Of a stretch of 44,593 nt of DNA, positions 40,527 through 44,593 are shown one piece after another. This DNA is from a virus. Every line of letters begins with the position of its first letter. The stretch's first letter is position 1. A model generated the notes under the pieces. The model was not told where the DNA came from and did not search any database. It saw only the letters and a program-made list of their open reading frames with translations. The translations under genes were made by a program, and so were the position numbers. The stretch is taken from IMG/VR virus record IMGVR_UViG_3300023223_000423, positions 1 through 44,593 of that record. The stretch is one strand, 5' to 3'.

Positions 40527-42671
40527 ATGGATTTAGAAGAATTAAAATCAAAGCATGACAAAGCGTTTTCTTATAACGTCATCACTAGAGAGCGCGCCGC
40601 TGATGACATGGTGTTCGCGTGGATCACTCAATGGGACGATTCTCTCTTAGATACAACACAATTGCAATACCGTGGTGAATTTAATATTTTACGCAAGGCG
40701 ATGCGCCAGATCATCGCCGACCTGCGCGCTAATCCCATACAAATAGACTTCGAACCCAAAGCTGATACCCGTGATGATGGCGCTGATCTATTAGACGGCC
40801 TGTACCTCTCTGATGACCGTGTTAATACCACGATAGAATCTTATGATAATGCCAGCATGGAAGCGGTGGTATGTGGTGTAGGTGCCTGGGAGATGTACAC
40901 AGAGTACCAATCCAATAGAGCGGGTAATGAGAATCAGGTTATTAGACGACGACCTATCTATGAGGCGAACAATAATTGCTTCTGGGACCCCAATGCCAAA
41001 CGACTTGATAAGTCTGATGCTGATTACGTCTCTATTCTTACCGCTTATTCCCATGACGGCTATGAAGACTTATACGAAGAGTTGACTGGTGAAGAAGTCG
41101 ATACCATGTCGATTAGTTCATTTAGTAACCCAGAAGAGTCTTATACCTTCCCGTGGGCAGCTGGTGACAATGAACATATCTACGTTGTGAGCTTCTATCA
41201 TCGTGAAAAGGTGAAAGATAAAGTATTAACCATGACTGACCCTATGGGCCAAACACTCTTATTGCGTGAATCAGACCTGTCTGAAATCATGGATGAGTTG
41301 ATTGATTCAGGTTATAACATTCAAGACGAAAGAGTCATTGAGCGATGGGAGGTCACCAAGTACATCGCCTCCGGCCAAGCCATTCTTAACGGTGAGATGG
41401 GGCCAGACGGTGAGCGATTAGGCGAGGTTATTGCCGGACAAAACATTCCTGTTACGCCTACCTACGGAGAGAGAGCGTTTGTAGAAGGTGAAGAACACTA
41501 TGAGGGGGTTACACGACTAGCCAAAGACCCTCAACGGCTTAGAAACTTTCAGTTATCGTATCTAGCGGATATTGTTGCAAGAAGTCCACGACCTAAGCCT
41601 ATCTTCAATCCTGAGCAGGTACAGGGCTTTGAGTTCATGTTCGATGAAGCAGGCGCTGATAATAACTTTCCTTACTTGTTGAACAATAGAACCACGGCTA
41701 ACGGTGAGATACTTCCTGTTGGCCCTGTTGCTCAAATGCCAGAAACACCTGTACCTAATTCTCTATTGCTCGCTATACAAGAGAGTCGAACAGCCGTTGA
41801 AGACGTGGCTAACCCTGGCCTACCTCAAGATATAGCCGATCCTGACGTAAGCGGTAAGGCTGTTCAACTGTTAACGAATCGATTAGACCAGCAATCCATG
41901 GTTTATCAGCAGAACCTAAAGCATGCTAAGCGAAGAGATGCAGAGATCTATGCGAGTATGGCAGCTGATGTCTTTGACGCACCGAGAGAGGTTAAGCTGA
42001 CCTTGCCTGACGGTACGACCAAGACAGAGAAGATCATGGACGCTATTCAAGACAGTGAAACCGGTGAGATGGTTATTCTTAATGACCTGACTAACATGGA
42101 GTTTGATGTATTCGCTGACATTGGCCCCAGTTATACCAGTAAGCGAGAGCAGACCCGTGAAGAATTAGGTGAAATGGCAGCAGCGGTTGCACAGAGTGAC
42201 CCGGCTATGCAGAAAATGTTAATGTTAAAGCAATTGACACTAACGGAAGGTGTACAGTTCGACGATATTCGCGACTATGCAAGGAAGCAACTCATTCTAA
42301 TGGGCATCACAGAGCCTGATACTGATGAAGAGAAAGCGATGCTAGAACAAGCCTCACAACAGCAAAGCGAGCCAGATGCTGCTATGATGCTAGCACAAGC
42401 CGAAATGGTGAAAGGTCAAGCCGATATGGCAGAGACACAGCGTAAATCCGTATTAGATCAGGCTAAAATACAGAATGATCAAGGTGATTTACAAGTAGAC
42501 GTCTTTGAAGCACAAACTGATAGAATGGGTGTTCAAGTGAAAGCACAAGAAGTAGGTGCTAATATCGACTTCAAGCGCATCCAAACCGTTGGACAGAAAA
42601 TAGACAATAGGCTTAAAGTCACTGACGCATTCAGAGCAAGAGCCACTAACGCATTAAGACAAGGGGTATAG
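40527..42671 (+). CDS. Portal protein, P22 gp1-like
   Basis: The 714 residues compare with 725 in P22. The N-terminal RGEFNILRKAMRQIIADLRANP and the region GANNFPYLLNNR-like (DNNFPYLLNNRTTANGEI near 376-393) fit the P22 portal family. The C-terminal 130 residues are Gln/Ala/Met-rich helices, like the P22 barrel that extends into the capsid. It forms the dodecameric DNA entry ring. The gene follows the inserted HNH gene and precedes the 134-aa gene by one base. Confidence 0.88.
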   Translation: MDLEELKSKHDKAFSYNVITRERAADDMVFAWITQWDDSLLDTTQLQYRGEFNILRKAMRQIIADLRANPIQIDFEPKADTRDDGADLLDGLYLSDDRVNTTIESYDNASMEAVVCGVGAWEMYTEYQSNRAGNENQVIRRRPIYEANNNCFWDPNAKRLDKSDADYVSILTAYSHDGYEDLYEELTGEEVDTMSISSFSNPEESYTFPWAAGDNEHIYVVSFYHREKVKDKVLTMTDPMGQTLLLRESDLSEIMDELIDSGYNIQDERVIERWEVTKYIASGQAILNGEMGPDGERLGEVIAGQNIPVTPTYGERAFVEGEEHYEGVTRLAKDPQRLRNFQLSYLADIVARSPRPKPIFNPEQVQGFEFMFDEAGADNNFPYLLNNRTTANGEILPVGPVAQMPETPVPNSLLLAIQESRTAVEDVANPGLPQDIADPDVSGKAVQLLTNRLDQQSMVYQQNLKHAKRRDAEIYASMAADVFDAPREVKLTLPDGTTKTEKIMDAIQDSETGEMVILNDLTNMEFDVFADIGPSYTSKREQTREELGEMAAAVAQSDPAMQKMLMLKQLTLTEGVQFDDIRDYARKQLILMGITEPDTDEEKAMLEQASQQQSEPDAAMMLAQAEMVKGQADMAETQRKSVLDQAKIQNDQGDLQVDVFEAQTDRMGVQVKAQEVGANIDFKRIQTVGQKIDNRLKVTDAFRARATNALRQGV

Positions 42672-42672
42672 C

Positions 42673-43077
42673 ATGAGTAACAGAAAATCCACAGGCGCCG
42701 CACTTCTATCGGCTGCACGTACTGCAACGCCTGCTGACATCCTCTTGGATAAAACGTCTTTAGGTGCTTCTGGTCAGGCACTGATTAACATGCATATCAT
42801 TATTGATGTAACCGCTATTGCTGCTACTCCCAGTGTCGTCCCTACGATTGTAGCCACAGACAAACTGTCAGGCCAAGAGTACGTCTTATTAACAGGCTCA
42901 GCCATCACAGGCGTTAGCACAACCGTACTCAAGGTAGGTAGAGATATGGTGCCAGCCGCTAATCTAGCAGAGCAAGACTTTATACCTGATAACACCGTAC
43001 TTAGATTCACCCATGCCGATGCAGATTCCATTACATACAGCGTGGGTATTAATGCAGAGTTTGATAGTTATATTTGA
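42673..43077 (+). CDS. Small beta-rich structural protein, head decoration candidate
   Basis: This is a 134-residue Ala/Thr/Val-rich protein with predicted strands (INMHIIIDVTAIA, TIVATDKLSGQEYVLL, TVLKVGRDM). Its place between portal and scaffold suggests a capsid decoration or head fibre role. It abuts the convergent reverse-strand cassette with no spacer (stop 43077, next stop 43078). Confidence 0.6.
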   Translation: MSNRKSTGAALLSAARTATPADILLDKTSLGASGQALINMHIIIDVTAIAATPSVVPTIVATDKLSGQEYVLLTGSAITGVSTTVLKVGRDMVPAANLAEQDFIPDNTVLRFTHADADSITYSVGINAEFDSYI

Positions 43078-43272
43078 TTAGCCATAAATTGCGGTAATAA
43101 TGAATTCTAGTATAGCTCGCTGCTTTTCCAACAAAGGATCATCTTTATCCATGGCCCCGCCAGCGAATACTAAATCTGTTTCCATGCCCTCTTTTCCGCA
43201 TGTTAATATCAAACTGCCATCTCTTGATGATGTTATTTCGAAATCACTAGATTCTATATCATAGTCACTCAT
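43078..43272 (-). CDS. Small acidic hypothetical protein, 64 aa
   Basis: This is the last gene of the seven-gene reverse cassette. The product is acidic (SDYDIESSDFEITSSRDGSLI) with a helical C-terminus (LEKQRAILEFIITAIYG). It is coupled to the upstream gene by ATGA. It resembles the 73-aa product at 43435 in ending with a helix after an acidic strand region. No family is recognised. Confidence 0.6.
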   Translation of the reverse strand: MSDYDIESSDFEITSSRDGSLILTCGKEGMETDLVFAGGAMDKDDPLLEKQRAILEFIITAIYG

Positions 43273-43442
43273 CTTTCCTTCCTCTTATTCTTAATAATTT
43301 CTATTACGACGGCATCATATAGCCTGTAGTTCACATAATTGCAGGCACCTGTGAACTTTAAATGCTGACCATGCTTTGTTACTCCATCACTATGAGAGTA
43401 GCACCATTCGTTATTTTCTAGCTCAACCCTATGGTTACTCAT
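43269..43442 (-). CDS. Hypothetical protein, 57 aa
   Basis: The product (MSNHRVELENNEWCYSHSDG start) has a Lys/Arg-rich C-terminal tail (IIKNKRKER). It overlaps the upstream gene by eight bases and the downstream gene by four. That tight nesting is the main support. Confidence 0.5.
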   Translation of the reverse strand: MSNHRVELENNEWCYSHSDGVTKHGQHLKFTGACNYVNYRLYDAVVIEIIKNKRKER

Positions 43443-43656
43443 CTAAATAGTCTCCATTCAGCAGCTTGGCTTTGAATATATCAATAATCCAGTTTATCTC
43501 TCTTGCGGTCATATCTAGGTTTGCTCTAGCGTCTAACTGTCCGTCCTTATCCCATCCAAGTATGAGTACTTCATCGTAGTTACCTATAGCTCGCTCCAAT
43601 ACATTATCAGGATCTTTACCGGCATCTTTAGGATAAAGCTTTGTTACATTGCTCAT
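43435..43656 (-). CDS. Hypothetical protein, 73 aa
   Basis: The core LERAIGNYDEVLILGWDKDG and ARANLDMTAREINWIIDIFK match a small family I recall in phages and plasmids ('...lvlGwdedG.ld..as..d..e..wll..ak...l'), function unknown. It is in the middle of the reverse cassette. Confidence 0.6.
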   Translation of the reverse strand: MSNVTKLYPKDAGKDPDNVLERAIGNYDEVLILGWDKDGQLDARANLDMTAREINWIIDIFKAKLLNGDYLDE

Positions 43657-43664
43657 ATACCCAC

Positions 43665-43772
43665 CTATAAAATGTTAACAAACACGACAGCTAATATACT
43701 AAAGGCTATCAGCCAGTTAGCTGTGTTGAATCGCCTGTCTTCACGCTCGATTATCTTATCTATTTCACTCAT
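43665..43772 (-). CDS. Tiny membrane protein, 35 aa
   Basis: A charged N-terminus (MSEIDKIIEREDRRF) is followed by one membrane helix (ANWLIAFSILAVVFVNIL). It is coupled to the upstream gene by ATGA. It may be a small regulator of a membrane partner. Confidence 0.5.
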   Translation of the reverse strand: MSEIDKIIEREDRRFNTANWLIAFSILAVVFVNIL

Positions 43773-44083
43773 GTTTTTGCCATATATTTTCTATGCGCTA
43801 TTAGCATGTTGTATCTGTGTTCTCTTTCTTTTCTTACAATATTAAGCCTCCTTCTGGTTCTGTCTTTCAATACTATCTCCTCATCCTCGTGCTCATCATC
43901 CTGGCCGTGTCTAAATCCACTGACCTGCACCCCACAATCAGCACAACAACATGCTTCAGCAAATAAAGTTGTTATTCTACGCCCACCACTTAGACTGAAA
44001 GTACCCTCAAATGCTGGCCAAGGATATCCTATGTGTTTAAATTTCAAGTTGAGGTGCTCACACCTCTTTTTAGCTTCAATCAT
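43769..44083 (-). CDS. Small zinc-site protein, 104 aa
   Basis: A CCCADCG cluster near residues 45-51, with Cys8 and His10, may form a zinc site. The C-terminal 30 residues are basic helix. It overlaps the upstream Phd-like gene by eight bases. No family is recognised. Confidence 0.6.
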   Translation of the reverse strand: MIEAKKRCEHLNLKFKHIGYPWPAFEGTFSLSGGRRITTLFAEACCCADCGVQVSGFRHGQDDEHEDEEIVLKDRTRRRLNIVRKEREHRYNMLIAHRKYMAKT

Positions 44084-44243
44084 CTGTCTTATCCTCCAGT
44101 GGCTGCCTATCTCTAGCGGTTAGAAAGAAATCTCTATCCTTGTAATGCTCGTGGCTTATCTTGGCTTGGCCATCTCTATCAGCCGCCCTAAATACTTGAG
44201 CTGGCGCGTTATGCATTTCTTTTGCTGTAAATTCTTTGGTCAT
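44076..44243 (-). CDS. Phd/YefM-like small protein, orphan antitoxin candidate
   Basis: The 55-residue protein (TAKEMHNAPAQVFRAADRDG, then ISHEHYKDRDFFLTARDR) has the beta-helix-helix-beta outline of the Phd N-terminal domain: Thr-Ala-x-Glu start, a helix ending Ala-Asp, then a His-x-x-Tyr and a Leu-Thr-Ala-Arg-Asp strand. No toxin is recognisable among its neighbours. It may neutralise a host toxin or act as a repressor of this cassette. The assignment is tentative. Confidence 0.5.
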   Translation of the reverse strand: MTKEFTAKEMHNAPAQVFRAADRDGQAKISHEHYKDRDFFLTARDRQPLEDKTDD

Positions 44244-44428
44244 TTAACAATCCTCAGCTTAACTTTCACAGACTTTAGAGCTGACTGATACCACGTTGAC
44301 TCTACCGCTTCATCGCGAAGGCTTTTAAGTATATTAAGCCTTTCTTCTGGCGTAGCATCTTGAGACCAAAGCACCCTACACTCTTGACATAATTCCTTGT
44401 ACGTATATTTACCCTTGCAGCACTCCAT
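44240..44428 (-). CDS. First gene of reverse cassette, small Cys-rich protein, 62 aa
   Basis: The N-terminus is MECCKGKYTYKELCQECRVLW, with a possible zinc site (CC and CQEC). The rest is a basic helical region. It begins the cassette after the divergent region at 44429-44540 and overlaps the Phd-like gene by four bases. Confidence 0.55.
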   Translation of the reverse strand: MECCKGKYTYKELCQECRVLWSQDATPEERLNILKSLRDEAVESTWYQSALKSVKVKLRIVK

Positions 44429-44440
44429 AATTAAACCTCT

Positions 44441-44453
44441 CTTAACGGTTAAG
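44441..44453. promoter_or_regulatory. Palindrome in the divergent region between reverse cassette and scaffold
   Basis: cttaac-g-gttaag is a perfect 13-base inverted repeat, 13 bases upstream of the first reverse-cassette gene. A second related pair, cttag / ctaag, lies just to its right. It could be an operator for the cassette, with the Phd-like protein a possible ligand. I see no strong -10 or -35 for scaffold transcription in 44429-44540. Confidence 0.4.
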
Positions 44454-44540
44454 CTTAGTGTAACAGCATATACCGCTAAGTCTATGTGTAAGCGATAATT
44501 AACCCACTGAAGCTAACAGGTTAAATAGCAATCTACCTAT

Positions 44541-44593
44541 GGATGGCATAGGGCTATCGTTACCAAGCGAGAGATTGATGAAATCACAATCAT
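44541..44593. repeat. Terminal direct repeat, copy 2 (circular assembly overlap)
   Basis: This is the exact second copy of bases 1-53; see the first copy. Confidence 0.9.

Noticed and set aside
1-44593. CRISPR array or insertion sequence
   Set aside because: No regularly spaced identical repeats and no transposase-like gene were seen. The only repeat array is the degenerate coding one at 5985-7040.

Overview
This window is a complete, circularly assembled genome of a tailed phage with a P22-type short tail. The first 53 bases recur exactly as the last 53 (44541-44593), so the unit length is 44540 bp. Nearly all of it is coding: small genes joined by ATGA or short overlaps, clear Shine-Dalgarno sites, and no ribosomal genes. 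The virion genes follow the order of Salmonella phage P22, so the host is almost certainly Gram-negative. A lipobox protein and a Sec-type signal peptide fit that. I cannot name the host genus, and no integrase or CI-type repressor was recognised.

Morphogenesis block (+ strand, running through the origin): small terminase candidate and large terminase (37787-39875), portal (40527-42671), a 134-aa structural candidate, scaffold (38-1078), coat (1091-2368), gp4-like (3152-3898), a giant Gly-rich fibre-like protein (4134-7871), gp10-like (9163-10572), gp26-like needle (10565-10969), three ejection-protein candidates (11605-15485) and a tailspike with a P22-type head-binding domain (15621-17852). 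Extra cargo interrupts this order: HNH endonucleases at 8699 and, in reverse, at 39879; a DUF2829 (Tad2-like) gene between two terminators at 2433; a short intergenic RNA candidate at about 3987-4100; a small antisense membrane protein at 15472; and a reverse-strand cassette of seven small genes at 43078-44428.

Leftward early block (- strand, 22450 to 17830): ERF single-strand annealing protein, Rha-type regulator, DUF5675 protein, HNH/Ref-like zinc protein, small HTH protein and RuvC-like resolvase, with several small unknowns. Divergent promoters at 22477-22524 separate it from a rightward block (22553 to about 32800). That block starts with a ribbon-helix-helix protein and a LexA-type winged-helix protein and carries about 35 small genes, including a DnaT-like protein, an HNH-AP2 endonuclease and membrane proteins. 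A second host-interaction and lysis block (32817-37746) has an SGNH-esterase fibre protein, small beta-rich accessory proteins and a 3TM-type holin.

The most unusual stretch is 26610-27607, about 1 kb without a credible gene in an otherwise packed genome. It holds a 15-bp imperfect helix whose three G-U pairs fit only the + strand, many other hairpins, an internal promoter and terminator, and a tRNA-like 3' end (T-arm, acceptor strand, encoded CCA). Its acceptor partner lies 140 nt upstream and creates a G3-U70 pair. Immediately downstream is a SpoU/TrmH-type RNA 2'-O-methyltransferase gene. I read this as a candidate large structured phage RNA, the same general kind of object as GOLLD or ROOL, next to a possible RNA-modifying partner. 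Family assignment needs covariance searches.
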